NCBI GenBank assembly: GCA_033675265.1
Contig: JAUJYZ010000245.1
Coordinates: 340,001-404,000, forward strand
DNA length: 64,000 nucleotides
From: Actinostola sp. cb2023
Lineage: Eukaryota > Cnidaria > Anthozoa > Actiniaria > Actinostolidae
Direction of reading: 5' to 3'
In this document: one piece after another, positions 23,410 to 34,894 of the stretch
Layout: each line of letters opens with the position of its first letter
Position numbering within the stretch: position 1 is the first letter of the stretch
The notes under the pieces: model-generated
What the model was told of the DNA's origin: nothing
The model's database searches: none
What the model saw: only the letters and a program-made list of their open reading frames with translations
Made by a program: the position numbers and the translations under genes

Positions 23410-26400
23410 TTAGACCAAAATGGCAATTTGTCCATCAAAACCGCAGGTTGCTACTGTGGAAGGCAACGAGGGGTGATAACTTGTATCCATACAGACTGAT
23501 GAATTAACAGGCAAGGAAGAGATGCAACGAGAAGTGCGGCTGTTGTAAATGTACATTTTACCATCAGCTGAACCCGAGACGACCAAAGAACCGTCAGGAC
23601 TGAAGTCAAACCCAACCACATAAGCTGAGACCTAAGGAAAGGGTTGTAATCATGTAAGTCTGGGGGATAGCTGATCTATAGCCTTCAATGAGGTTTGACT
23701 CTCTCCCTTGGAGGGTGGGAATGGGAAAAGAACCATGTAAGAACCATGTAAGTATTTTCTGATCAAACTCTAAATTCTCCTTTACGTTCTTTGAATTCCA
23801 AAGGAGAATTTTGATTTTGATCACAAGTCACTTACACTGTTCTTGTATGGACCCCTTCATTTATAACCACTACTGCAAGGATCTTCCTAACACTCTCCTG
23901 AGTCTGGTTTACACTAGTTACACTAAGCTTAACACAAGCAACATACACAGACTCATGCTCAGTGCACTATTTATGCAATACATGTAGGTGTGAGAATATG
24001 TACTTATTGAATGAGTGGGAGGGCCAGACAGGAAAATATTTGGCTCAAGGTCATGGCAGTACAGATCGAGCGCAGCGAGGTCCGTACATAATGACTGAGA
24101 GCCTAATATTTTCCCCTCCGGCCCGACCTAGCTCAATCAATAAGCATTTTATCATATGACCATTTCATATGGACCATTTTGGGAAAGTGAACACAAATGC
24201 GCGATTATGCTAGAAGAACCAATCAAAAAAAAATATCAAAAAAAAACAACATTTTTGTCACTTTTGTCGTTCACATTAAAAAAATAAATTTTGCTGCAAA
24301 AAAAGCACAACAAATTTCCTGACAAAAATCGAGCAGCGTCGGACAGCTTTTTCCAGACCGGGTACGTCAACACGTCCGCCCTTACCACGTGATATAAAAG
24401 ACAAGCACCGTTAATGAGCAATGCATTAATTACTGAGTCTGTGTATGTTTCTTGTGCTTGTAATGTCGCCAATGTAACCAGGTCTCCCAATGCATAACAC
24501 AGGGTACCCACAAATGAGAAAGAACTCACCTGATGTCCTTCATATCTTTTATACTTGTTCAGTTTATAAGGTCTTTGTGTCGCGAAGAGTGCTATGTAAT
24601 TAGCATTAGACTGAGCAGCAAAGAATGAACCACTTGGATGCACTTTAAGACAGGTACAAGTAAATGCCTCCTTTCAACCAAAGAATAAAACAATAATTAT
24701 TAGCATAAGGTGTGAAGGCATCAAAGGAAGGATTTGGGCTTCCTGTGCATTGCTGAGAAAGACCAAAAAGGTAGTTTGCAGCTTCTACTTTTTGCTGTAG
24801 TTGTCATGTACGTAGTATACAAACACTTGCTTGATGTGCTACATGTACATGTATGTGCTTGCAGGGGGAACTTGCATTTACGAAGTATTGTTTTAAATAA
24901 CATGACATGATCACATGATTGGTATGAAATGCCATGATCAGGAGCATGGATGGCTTAGTTGGTTAGTGCACAGCCTTCTAAGAGAGGGGTGCTTGGTTAC
25001 GATTCTTCATGACCTCACATCCTTGTCTCAATTTCTTTTAAACTGTGATCCTCAGCGAAGCTTTAAATACCTGTAGAATGGTCAAGCATTGATGTAGAGG
25101 GAGAGGGGTAGAGTGCACACCATCTATCACTGGGGAGGTCAGTTTTGACTGAAGGGGCATTTCTCTCCTCACAATGTTACTATAGTTACAGGGAGTGTAT
25201 ACTGAGATTATTATTGCTCTATAAGTACCTGGTAGATTTGATTAGACATCACAGCAGTTGTTCTAAAATCCCATACCATGAATGTTACTATAGTTACAGG
25301 GAGTGTATACTGAGATTATTATTGCTCTATAAGTACCTGGTAGATTTGATTAGACATCACAGCAGTTGTTCTAAAATCCCATACCATGAATGTTACTATA
25401 GTTACAGGGAGTGTATGCTGAGATTATTATTGCCTATAAGTACCTGGTAGATTTGATTAGACATCACAGCAGTTGTTCTAAAAAATGAATGTTACTATAG
25501 TTACAGGGAGTGTATGCTGAGATTATTATTGCTCTATAAGTACCTGGTAGATTTGATTAGACATCACAGCAGTTGTTCTAAAATCCCATACCATGAATGT
25601 TACTATAGTTACAGGGAGTGTATACTGAGATTATTATTGCTCTATAAGTACCTGGTAGATTTGATTAGACATCACAGCAGTTGTTCTAAAATCCCATACC
25701 ATGAATGTTACTATAGTTACAGGGAGTGTATACTGAGATTATTATTGCTCTATAAGTACATGTACCTGGTAGATTTGATTAGACATCACAGCAGTTGTTC
25801 TAAAATCCCATACCATGAATGTTACTATAGTTACAGGGAGTGTATGCTGAGATTATTATTGCTCTATAAGTACCTGGTAGATTTGATTAGACATCACAGC
25901 AGTTGTTCTAAAATCCCATACCATGAATGTTACTATAGTTACAGGGAGTGTATGCTGAGATTATTATTGCTCTATAAGTACCTGGTAGATTTGATTAGAC
26001 ATCACAGCAGTTGTTCTAAAATCCCATACCATGAATGTTACTATAGTTACAGGGAGTGTATACTGAGATTATTATTGCTCTATAAGTACCTGGTAGATTT
26101 GATTAGACATCACAGCAGTTGTTCTAAAATCCCATACCATGAATGTTACTATAGTTACAGGGAGTGTATACTGAGATTATTAATACTCTATAAGTACCTG
26201 GTAGAATTTGATTAGACATCACAGCAGTTGTTCTAAAATCCCATACCATGAATGTACTATAGTTACAGGGAGTGTATACTGAGATTATTATTACTCTATA
26301 AGTACCTGGTAGATTTGATTAGACATCACAGCAGTTGTTCTAAAATCCCATACCATGAATGTTACTATAGTTACAGGGAGTGTATACTGAGATTATTATT

Positions 26401-28180
26401 GCTCTATAAGTACCTGGTAGATTTGATTAGACATCACAGCAGTTGGTCGCATACCATGATGCCCTTGTCTGTGGAATTCCTCCTCAGAACCTCCGCAGCA
26501 GAAATGAACTGTTCACCACCAGGAAGAAAGGCAATGTCTTGAACCTGACCAAAGGGGGCTTGGTATGTTGACACTATCTGAAAGGTTATTTATTAGCAAT
26601 AATCAGAAGACAAGCAAGACAACATAGACTGCACTTTAGTTTGGGGTTCCTGTGGTGCGATGATTGGAAATGGGATGGGACCCTGTGGTACAAATGACAG
26701 GAAGCCCAGCAAATTTGCATATAATACAATAGAGTCGAACCTCCTGTAAGCGACCACCCAACATGTCAAGTATTGTGGTCGCTTAAGAGAGGCGGTCACT
26801 TACGAGAGGTTCCAACTATAGTGATTTAACTTGGAACTGAACAGCCTTTTGGTCGCTTACGAGAGTGGTCGCAACCAGAGGTTCAACTGTATCTCTTTGA
26901 CAGATGCATGTATGGTCCATGTATTGTACCTTGTGCTCTCTAATGTCCCAGCAGTAAATACCATTTCTAGATGTTCCAGATAGGAATAGATTTGGGTCGC
27001 TGGGATACAACTGCACACATGTGACAAATTCTTTATGGGGGAAATTTTGGATCATTTTTCCTACAAAACAATACAATTTATTACAGGTAACTAATACATT
27101 GTAGGTTCATTAGACTACAAAATAGTCCCTACTTTATGGCGAAACTCTTGCCGAGAAGAGGTGAAGTTCGATCTTGTCCAAGATGAGATGAAAAGATGCC
27201 CTTCTCAGCAGAGTTTCGCGAAAAAGTAGGGGCCATTTTATAGTCTAAAAGTTTATTTACTTCATTGTAACTCCTGAAATTCTGGGAACCGTACATTGTA
27301 CTGATATCTAAATTTGTACAAAATAAAAATAAAACACTTTACCAGTATTGACATCAACAAGCTTTGCACATTTATCAAAGCCACAACTGAGCACTTGTGT
27401 CCCACAGGGCCTCCATTTCACATCCTTTACGGCAGCCTCATGAAATGTGAGCCTGCTCAGGCAGAGCCCACTCCTATTAGTGTCCCATATAGCTACTGTA
27501 TGATCCATTGACGCTGAAGCAAGTAGGTTTGGTGTAGTAGAATTCCATCTTATGTGATTTACACACTTCGAATGGCCTTGGAACTGATGAAGAACTCTTT
27601 TAGGAGGCCTGTTCACAACAAATGAAGTGTCTGTATTTTTTAATTCTGTGCTTTTATCACGAAACATATTGACACATCTAGTTACTTTAGTTCCTGACCC
27701 ACCACATTCTGAAGCCTGTTCAAGTCTCTCTCTTTCTCTTTTAGAAACATAAGGTCTTGTTTTAAAACCAGTATTGATAGTCTTAACGTCTGAATGCCTA
27801 ATTGGACCTATACTTGGTTTGTATAACTTAGTATTTTCACTGCTACGACAGCTATCTTCCCTTTTCACAGGAAGATGCGGTCCCACTTCTTTGTGTTGTG
27901 GACTGCAATGATTTTGATGTCGATTGTACTGTGTTTGGTGAGGCAACGAAGTACAATGGTCATATCTAGACCCACTTTGAGAGGCATTATACATTCTATA
28001 TGCTGATCTATTTAAGCTGTCGTCGTGTAAGCTTAAATGGTCTTGACGTTCTTCTAAAGATTCAGTCTTGCCAACTTTACCAGATGCACTTTTCATCATG
28101 TTCTCAGATTTAGCTGGTAATTTTGAGGAGAACTCTTCATCTCCAGAGTCTGAGCTATCGTAGGCCAGTAACGCATCCAT
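23410..28180 (-). CDS. WDR25: WDR25, WD40-repeat protein (five exons, exon 3 frame broken)
   Basis: Exons on the minus strand: 27343-28180 (ATG), 26930-27060, 26414-26577, 24530-24670 and 23410-23631 (TAA). All have AG/GT borders and matching phases. The N-terminus MDALLAYDSSDSGDEE is the acidic start typical of WDR25. An unstructured basic region follows, then WD repeats from about residue 230: FQGHSKCVNHIRWN, SASMDHTVAIWD, SCGFDKCAKLVDVNTGK, SGTSRNGIYCWDIR, YKRYEGHQ and SGSADGKMYIYNSRT. Expected length is about 500 residues (human about 544). Family members are likely nuclear with poorly known function; the yeast relative Prp17 acts in splicing. In exon 3 the frame breaks: relative to all copies in the adjacent 108-bp array, 7 bp are missing near 26444-26450, giving a stop 8 codons after Ile-Met. 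A donor at ATG|GTATGC would restore the frame by skipping 17 codons. Read error, pseudogene or rescue cannot be separated here. Confidence 0.85.
24000..24180. repeat. Palindromic MITE-like segment in WDR25 intron 4
   Basis: TATTGAATGAGTGGGAGGGCC near 24006 pairs in inverse with a CCGGCCCGACCTAGCTCAATCAATA-like segment near 24118, with AAATATT/AATATT inside. The arms are imperfect. Nearby 23870-23960 and 24400-24460 share ACACAAGCAACATACACAGACTCA-like words in opposite orientation. Confidence 0.5.
24945..25020 (+). repeat. tRNA-derived SINE-like fragment
   Basis: TGGCTTAGTTGG (24952-24963) fits the RNA polymerase III A box, and GGTTACGATTC about 35 bp later is a near B box. The spacing resembles a tRNA head, but the acceptor stem cannot be formed and no intact cloverleaf is present. 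Confidence 0.5.
25174..26445. repeat. 108-bp minisatellite derived from WDR25 exon 3 and its donor
   Basis: Twelve units start at 25174, 25282, 25390, 25489, 25597, 25705, 25819, 25927, 26035, 26143, 26252 and 26359. Read on the minus strand, each unit is 51 bp of coding sequence (WDFRTTAVMSNQIYQ), the donor CAG|GTACTTATAG and 57 bp of intron. The copy nearest the gene forms the actual exon end. One unit lacks 9 bp and one has a 6-bp insertion. The plus-strand ORFs across it exist because 108 is a multiple of 3. Confidence 0.95.
26728..26892. mobile_element. Pogo/Tc1-like MITE in WDR25 intron 2
   Basis: Ends AGTCGAACCTCCTGTAAGCG and GTCGCAACCAGAGGTTCAACT are inverted. The interior repeats GGTCGCTTACGAGAG. 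Similar wording occurs at 17187-17373 and 45518-45585. The call rests on terminal-repeat style only. Confidence 0.55.
27108..27250. repeat. Hairpin MITE in WDR25 intron 1
   Basis: TAGACTACAAAATAGTCCCTACTTT with GCGAAACTCT is inverted as AGAGTTTCGC, AAAGTAGGGG and CATTTTATAGTCTA about 100 bp later. Confidence 0.65.
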
Positions 28181-28446
28181 CGTATTATTGTAAACTGTGT
28201 TTCTAATTACTATTTTATGTTGCTGCTTTGAACTTCTATGTCGTCCGCCATCTTGAATGTTTATCTATCCCTAGTCTTCCCCTGTCGTATTCAACACAGG
28301 AAGCCCAAATGCATGATCATCCGGTGATGGGACAAAATGGCTGACAAATTGGACTGTGGTTCGTTCTAATTCTCTTCTTCTCTTCTTTTTATTGTCATGC
28401 TTCCGTATTGAGCAATAAGCATTGAGTATAAAGCTAAGCCATAAAG
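28181..28446. promoter_or_regulatory. Bidirectional promoter between WDR25 and the amine oxidase
   Basis: The two start codons face away from each other across 266 bp. On the minus strand AAGATGGCGG (28245-28254) matches the YY1 site commonly placed just downstream of housekeeping start sites, here in the WDR25 5' UTR. CACAGGAAGCCC at about 28297 contains an ETS-like core. No TATA box was seen. Regulation is inferred from motifs only. Confidence 0.55.
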
Positions 28447-31400
28447 ATGCATGTTCTTTCAACAGACACACCGTTAAAGGTTGCTGTGATTGGTGCCGGG
28501 ATATCAGGGCTGGCTGCAGCTGCATCCTTAGTAGAGAAAGGTTTTCATGTCTATTTACTGGAGGCATCGGACTACATAGGTACTAAATAATAACCTATCA
28601 TGTCATTCAGTCACTTTTTCAACTTCATTGAAAACTCCCCCCTGTCTAAGTGAGTGCAGGCAGTGAGGGTAGGTGGTCACTGCCAGAGGTTTGTTTACAT
28701 CCTCTTTAGTTTAGTTCAAACCAATCAGTTTAATATCTAATATTGATTGATTCATTGATTCATAATGTTCATTCATTCATCCATTCATCCATTCATTCAT
28801 TCATCCATTCATTCATCCATCCATTCATCATCCATCCATCCATCCATTCATTCATTCATTCATTCATTCATTCATTCATCCATCCATTCATCCATCCATC
28901 CATCCATCCATCCATCCATCCATTCATTCATTCATCATTCATTCATCCATCCATCCATTCATTCATCCATCCATTCATCCATTCATTCATCCATTCATTC
29001 ATCCATTCATTCATCCATGCATCCATTTATCCATTCATCCATTCATCCATTCATCCATTCATCCATTCATCCATTCATCCATTCATCCATTCATCCATTC
29101 ATCCATCCATCCATCCATTCATTCATTCATTCATTCATCCATCCATCCATCCATCCATCCATCCATCCATCCATCCATCCATCCATCCATCCATCCATCC
29201 ATCCATCCATCCATCCATTCATTCATTCATTCATTCATTCATTCATCCATCCATCCATCCATCCATCCATCCATCCATCCATCCATCCATTCATCCATCC
29301 ATCCATCCATCCATTCATTCATACATACATGTATGTAACCTTTTATTATGTCCATACGTTCCAAGGTGGGAGACTCAAGCAAACAGAACCATTCCCAGGA
29401 TTTCCACCTATTGATCTTGGAGGAGATTTTATACACGGTTCAAACAATATCATTCACCAGCTCGCTGAGGAAAATGGCTGGAAAGTAAAACAGGTATAGC
29501 TTGTAACAACTTTGTACATTTATACCATAGTATACATCGATCTAGATGAATGTCTGCCAGCTGAATGATGTCAAAAAAATAATAAAAATAAAAATAAAAA
29601 TAAAACTTTATTTAATCATGGAATCCATAATCACAATGAAGTGCTCTTCCAAGGAGCTGTGCACTGATAATTATATAATAATAATAATAACGCCACCCAT
29701 GCATGCCACTCAAGATAATGTCATTTATAAAGGTGATGATAGTGATGGCACATTAGTGCTGATTGTAACGTTCTTCAGTTAATGTATCATCATGTGCTAA
29801 TCACGTGCATATTGTTACACTGATGATGAACTCAGTATGTAATATGATGTAAGCCAGGAATCAAACTCAGGACACAGCAGTGAAACCACAATGCCACCCA
29901 TGCATGCCACTCAAGATAATGTCCAAATAATAAAAACCTTTTATTGATCCATTAGGAGACTATGCATGTACATTTGTATGTAATCCTAAACAACTCTGTT
30001 CCAGGGCTATGGATGTGATGGTGACCTGCCAAAATCTACATGTATCTACACAGATGGCAAACTATATTCATTTCATGATACTGACCATGCTGATGTGTAT
30101 GCAGCATTTAAAGCTTGGGATGACATCATTATGATAGGGTTCAATAGTGTACAGAAGGAAGGATCTGACATAAAAAGCCCTGAAGGCACAAGGATTCTCA
30201 ATGAAGAAATAGATGAGGAAGGTAAACAAAGGTAAACAAACCTTATACATGAAAAATATATATAAAAAAAAGAAAAAATAACAAATCTTATACATGAATT
30301 TTTTTTATAAAAAATGGATAAAAAAAAAAAAAAAAAAGTATATATATATGATTTTTGTTGTTGTTTATCTTGATTTTTCTTTGTGTGATACAGAAATCAT
30401 GACCAGATTGCTGGGATTTCCTTGTATTCGTGGTTATCAGCAAAAGGCTTCAATCAAAACGTTATGAATATCATGGAATCTCGTTACTGTCAAACTCATG
30501 GAGACACACTGACTACATTTGGTGTGCTGGAAACTGCTGTATCGGAAGTACAGTGGGATTATGGAGCTGGAAATTATAGGTATGACCATCAATACATACA
30601 GTCATTCTCAAAAAGATTTTCCAGATGAAAAGACTACAATATACTACAATAAAGTCACGTGATTCATTATGTTTTCAAATTCTGCATGCGGAACTGCGAG
30701 TTGATGCCAGCGTCATTACATTCAGTTCTCACAATGCCTTGTACTTTTGCGTCTGAAATTGAAATTTTAGCATTGCTGCTAATTGGGGACACTATAACAG
30801 AATAAGTCAACGTAAACATAAACAGGTTAAAAAAAAAACTGGCAGAGAGGCTGACCAGTTGGCTATATTACAAACATGGCCGAAGGGTGATGACGTGCAA
30901 CATGGAATAACTGCATTACAAGAAATCACCCGGATCGTCCGACTGGCAACTCGAACAGGGAGTCACCGCGTTACGAGACGCCAACCGTGACCACTCGGCC
31001 ATGCATGCTGCTTCTCCATATGAGGAAATTGAATACATAATGAATCACGTGACTTTATTAGTATTGTAGCCTTTTCATCTGGACAACCTTTTTGAGAATG
31101 ACTGTGCATATATATTTAAGCCTGCATAGAAGGTAGGTTCACATAGTGAACGTGCATGTGCTTACATGTATGTGCAGGGGGGTAAGGGAAAAGCTGAAGT
31201 TGCTGCTATATATAGTCTGTATCATTATTGTTATCTGTATGTTTTTTTTAGATTGGAAGGATCATATTCCCTTTTGCTCTCGCATTTCATAAATAAATGT
31301 GCAAAGGTGGACAAGAGGTTGAACTGGCCAGTAAAGGAAATCAAATGGACAGGTGAGATAAAACTTGTATATCATTATTGTTAATAATAATACTTATTAT

Positions 31401-33968
31401 TATAACAGTTCTGGCCGGCATCATATAACAATCTGAATGCTCTTACATTTTAATTACAGTTGAACCCCAGTATCTCGAACTCGGTTATCTCGAACCCCCC
31501 GTTATCTCGAACACAAACCCATTTCCCTGGGTCGGTTTTTCAGTCAATAGGTGACTTGCATGATGACGTTTTTTACTACAAGTACCAGAATGCTTTGCGA
31601 ATTTTCTTTCTTATTCAGATTTGTATTCCCTCATGAGAATAGCAAGACAATTGGTACTAATTATCTAACAATTGAAAATGTGCAAAGCATTCTGGTACTT
31701 GTAGTAAAAAATGCTATCAGTTATCTCAAACCCCTGCTATCTTGAACAATTTATTGATTCCCATGGGAGTTCGAGATAACGGGGTTCTACTGTACATAGA
31801 GGTTATTACACGGGAAGTTGTGTAATACGGCTGGATATTTTTACGAGTCGTGCACGGCTCGTCAAAATACAAACAGACGAGTAAAAATATCCAGCCGTGT
31901 TACACAACTACCCATGTAATAAATTGTTTATTATACTTTACTTTACTATTAATGTTTTAATAGTTCTAATTATATATATTATTATTTTTATTATTATATT
32001 ATATATTTATACTGTAAATTATATAAACAGCGCTTTGAGCACAAGAAAAAGCGCTATATAAATAATAAAGTTATTATTATTATATACGACAACAAAAAGC
32101 AAACGTCTTTTTCTCTTTCTTTTTATTTGCGACCGGACAAAACAAGAAACAAACTGAGCGCGCGCGCAAAATTGACGTGTCCGAATTCTAAAACGTGTAA
32201 TACGCTGTCATATTTGTACTCGTATTTGTACTGTAAGATTACAAGTTGTGTAATAATTACCGGTATTTTAAAATGCCACTAATAAATACATGTATGCCCA
32301 TACATGTAATAATGTCGCATCTACTCCCAGGGGGGGTACTCAGAGGTATCAGTGACGGGGAGGTGCGAAGACCTTTTTTGGGTTTGAAATTCGCGGCTTG
32401 GGACTTTTTTGGGGTTATCAATTTTCTGGTGGACTTTTTTTGATGTAAAGATTTTGGCAAGGACTTTTTTGGGGGTTGATAAAAATGATATCCTACCGTT
32501 CTCAATTTTATGCGGAGAAAAATTGGACTTTTTTTGGGGTTACGATTTTGGGCAGTTGGACTTTTTGGGGGTCTTGTTTTTGCATAATGGACTTTTTGGG
32601 GGTTCAAAAGTTTGGCCTCATTCGCACCACCCCGTCACTGAAACTCCTGAGTTCCCCCCCCTGGGCATCTACTGTGCATGTGCCAGTATTGTGTACACTG
32701 TTCATGCATGCAGTGATTGCACTCTGGTGCGAGATTGCAAGAATTTTAAGTAATTATACCCCTCATTTTGTCCCTATAATGGGTCATTAGAAACTATGCT
32801 ACAAATATATCATCTTATGCAATAATAACACACATTTGTTAAGGTATAAAGTTGCACAGTGAAATCATATATGATGATGATTCACGATAATCCACTTGAT
32901 TACATTTCTAGACAAAACCGCTGACCAGTCCAACCAAACGTCTGCGGTTAACATCGCAAGTGAACATGGCGAATCACTACAGGTGAACTATGCTGTAGTT
33001 ACCGTACCTCTAACTATCCTCAAGGAAGAAGACATAATCTTTTCACCTCCATTGCCCATACCTAAACAACGCGCAATCAAATCTATTTATATGGGCACGG
33101 CATTAAAAGTAGTATGTCGATTTAAAAAGCCATTTTGGCGGGAAACACTATTAGTTGTATGTCCAGTAAATTTTCTCCATCAAGTATGGACATACTCACG
33201 TGACCCGAATCAAGATGGAGAGGAATGTCACGTGGCTGTGGGATTTGAAACTGCGGTCGCCGCTGCTCATAAAGTTCACCTTACAGAAGATGTGGTTTGT
33301 CAACGATTTGTGCAACAGTTGGATGAGATGTTTGGGTGAGTATTCGACTGCGGGACAAAGGTATCTTACTTATTCCATGAAATGTTCGCGAGAGTTTTAA
33401 TTTTGCGAATTTGGATTGTCAATGTTTCGCGAAACTTAAAATTGATTTTCTTGTGCCCTTTTTCTTGCGTCGGCCCGTTTTCACATGACGTGTTTGCCCT
33501 TATGTATTTTATTTTTTTAATTTTAATTTTTTTAATTTTTAATTTTTATTTTATTTTTTATTTTTTTATTTTTTTGCCCTTATGTATGCATCAGTGAAAA
33601 TAAGCTGCAATAAAGATAAAGATATATATGGGAGATGGACGCTCCTACTAATGGCCCCCTGACACAAATTCATTTAATTGATATCTTATCTTAGGACCAA
33701 TGAAGACCCCAAACCTGCCTCGACTAATCTGCTAAGCTTCGTGTACTACCACTGGTCAAAGCATCCATACATTAGAGGGGGCTACAGCAGCCATACAGTG
33801 AATACCCTTGAAATGCGGCATCACCTGGCTGAACCAGTGGGAGGCAGATTGTTTTTCGCCGGTGAAGCGACACATCTGAGAACAAGTGGTACTGTTCACT
33901 CTGCTTTGGAGACAGGTATAAGAGCCGCTGATGAAGTATGGCAAGCTTGTGGGGGCAATATCCCATGA
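28447..33968 (+). CDS. FAD-dependent amine oxidase (polyamine/monoamine oxidase family)
   Basis: Seven exons join in phase to 490 residues: 28447-28579, 29366-29493, 30005-30231, 30394-30579, 31252-31352, 32912-33335 and 33695-33968 (TGA). The N-terminal [14 protein letters not shown] is the Rossmann dinucleotide-binding motif (residues about 12-25), followed by [11 protein letters not shown], which binds the FAD ribose. [10 protein letters not shown] is the early substrate-domain motif. [10 protein letters not shown] near residue 450 is the C-terminal FAD motif of the family, followed by [11 protein letters not shown]. These enzymes oxidise amines to aldehyde plus H2O2. I cannot tell polyamine oxidase from other subfamilies; there is no SWIRM domain, no peroxisomal SKL end and no obvious membrane tail. 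A second donor 10 bp upstream at exon 3 (30222) is out of phase and rejected. The last 12 codons seed a 52-bp satellite. Confidence 0.85.
28767..29333. repeat. CATC/CATT tetranucleotide array in amine oxidase intron 1
   Basis: About 570 bp of mixed CATC and CATT units, ending roughly 30 bp before the acceptor of exon 29366-29493. The His/Ser/Ile/Pro frames through it are not genes. Confidence 0.95.
30598..31105. mobile_element. Tc1/mariner-like MITE in amine oxidase intron 4
   Basis: Ends ACAGTCATTCTCAAAAAG and CTTTTTGAGAATGACTGT are exact inverses. The inverted similarity extends about 70 bp inward (AAAGTCACGTGATTCATTATG). TA precedes the left end; the right flank is TG. No transposase remains. 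Confidence 0.75.
31456..31796. mobile_element. Pogo/Tigger-like MITE in amine oxidase intron 5
   Basis: CAGTTGAACCCCAGTATCTC on the left and GAGATAACGGGGTTCTACTG on the right, each next to TA, fit a Tc1/pogo element of about 335 bp. Inner arms (TACTACAAGTACCAGAATGC and its inverse) nest within. Confidence 0.75.
31802..31922. repeat. Palindromic MITE, ~50-bp arms
   Basis: TTATTACACGGGAAGTTGTG and GGCTGGATATTTTTACGAG are inverted as CTCGTAAAAATATCCAGCC-like and CACAACTACCCATGTAATAA. Confidence 0.7.
32318..32673. mobile_element. hAT-type MITE copy 1 with 8-bp target duplication
   Basis: Element 32326-32665 (340 bp) begins CCCAGGGGGGG and ends CCCCCCTGGG, with about 45 bp of inverted ends including TCAGTGACGGGGAGGTGCGA. 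It is bounded by direct CATCTACT at 32318-32325 and 32666-32673. The 8-bp duplication and TCTAC-type target fit the hAT superfamily. It sits in amine oxidase intron 5. Copy 2 is at 60955-61257. Confidence 0.85.
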
Positions 33969-34793
33969 TGCCTTGCGACCTGATGAAGTATGGCAAGCTT
34001 GTGGGGGCAATATCCCATGATGCCTTGCGACCTGATGAAGTATGGCAAGCTTGTGGGGGCAATATCCCATGATGCCTTGCGACCTGATGAAGTATGGCAA
34101 GCTTGTGGGGGCAATATCCCATGATGCCTTGCGACCTGATGAAGTATGGCAAGCTTGTGGGGGCAATATCCCATGATGCCTTGCGACCTGATGAAGTATG
34201 GCAAGCTTGTGGGGGCAATATCCCATGATGCCTTGCGACCTGATGAAGTATGGCAAGCTTGTGGGGGCAATATCCCATGATGCCTTGTGACCTGATGAAG
34301 TATGGCAAGCTTGTGGGGGCAATATCCCATGATGCCTTGCGACTTGATGAAGTATGGCAAGCTTGTGGGGACAATATCCCATGATGCCTTGCGACCTGAT
34401 GAAGTATGGCAAGCTTGTGGGGACAATATCCCATGATGCCTTGCGACCTGATGAAGTATGGCAAGCTTGTGGGGACAATATCCCGATGCCTTGTGACCTG
34501 ATGAAGTATGGCAAGCTTGTGGGGACAATATCCCGATGCCTTGCGACCTGATGAAGTATGGCAAGCTTGTGGGGGCAATATCCCATGATGCCTTGCGACC
34601 TGATGAAGTATGGCAAGCTTGTGGGGGCAATATCCCATGATGCTTTGCGACCTGATGAAGTATGGCAAGCTTGTGGGGACAATATCCCATGATGCCTTGC
34701 GACCTGATGAAGTATGGCAAGCTTGTGGGGACAATATCCCATGATGCCTTGCGACCTGATGAAGTATGGCAATATCCCATGATGCCTTGCGGC
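33930..34793. repeat. 52-bp minisatellite derived from the amine oxidase last exon
   Basis: About 16 full units and one partial. The first unit is the gene itself: last 12 codons (Asp-Glu-Val-Trp-Gln-Ala-Cys-Gly...), the stop TGA and 13 bp of 3' UTR. Later units keep GATGAAGTATGGCAAGCTTG almost unchanged; two are 50 bp. AATAAA at 35101-35106 would place the whole array in the 3' UTR. Confidence 0.95.
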
Positions 34794-34828
34794 AATGTTT
34801 GAGCGCAGAAGATAGGTGACAGGTGACA

Positions 34829-34861
<33 letters not shown>

Positions 34862-34862
34862 G

Positions 34863-34894
<32 letters not shown>

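Noticed and set aside
23060..23413. 117-codon plus-strand ORF beside WDR25
   Set aside because: No domain, compositional bias only; it overlaps the end of WDR25's last exon on the other strand.
24945..25020. tRNA gene
   Set aside because: A and B boxes resemble a tRNA but the acceptor and D stems do not pair; a SINE remnant is more likely.
25145..26542. Plus-strand ORFs of up to 233 codons (YYSYREC repeats)
   Set aside because: Antisense of the 108-bp WDR25-derived array; the 36-codon period explains the open frame.
28743..29499. His/Ser/Ile/Pro ORFs of 220-244 codons
   Set aside because: Tetranucleotide array plus read-through into the real exon 29366-29493.
30222..30231. Earlier donor at amine oxidase exon 3
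   Set aside because: A duplicated GGTAAACAAA gives two donors; only the second keeps phase with exon 4 ([14 protein letters not shown]).
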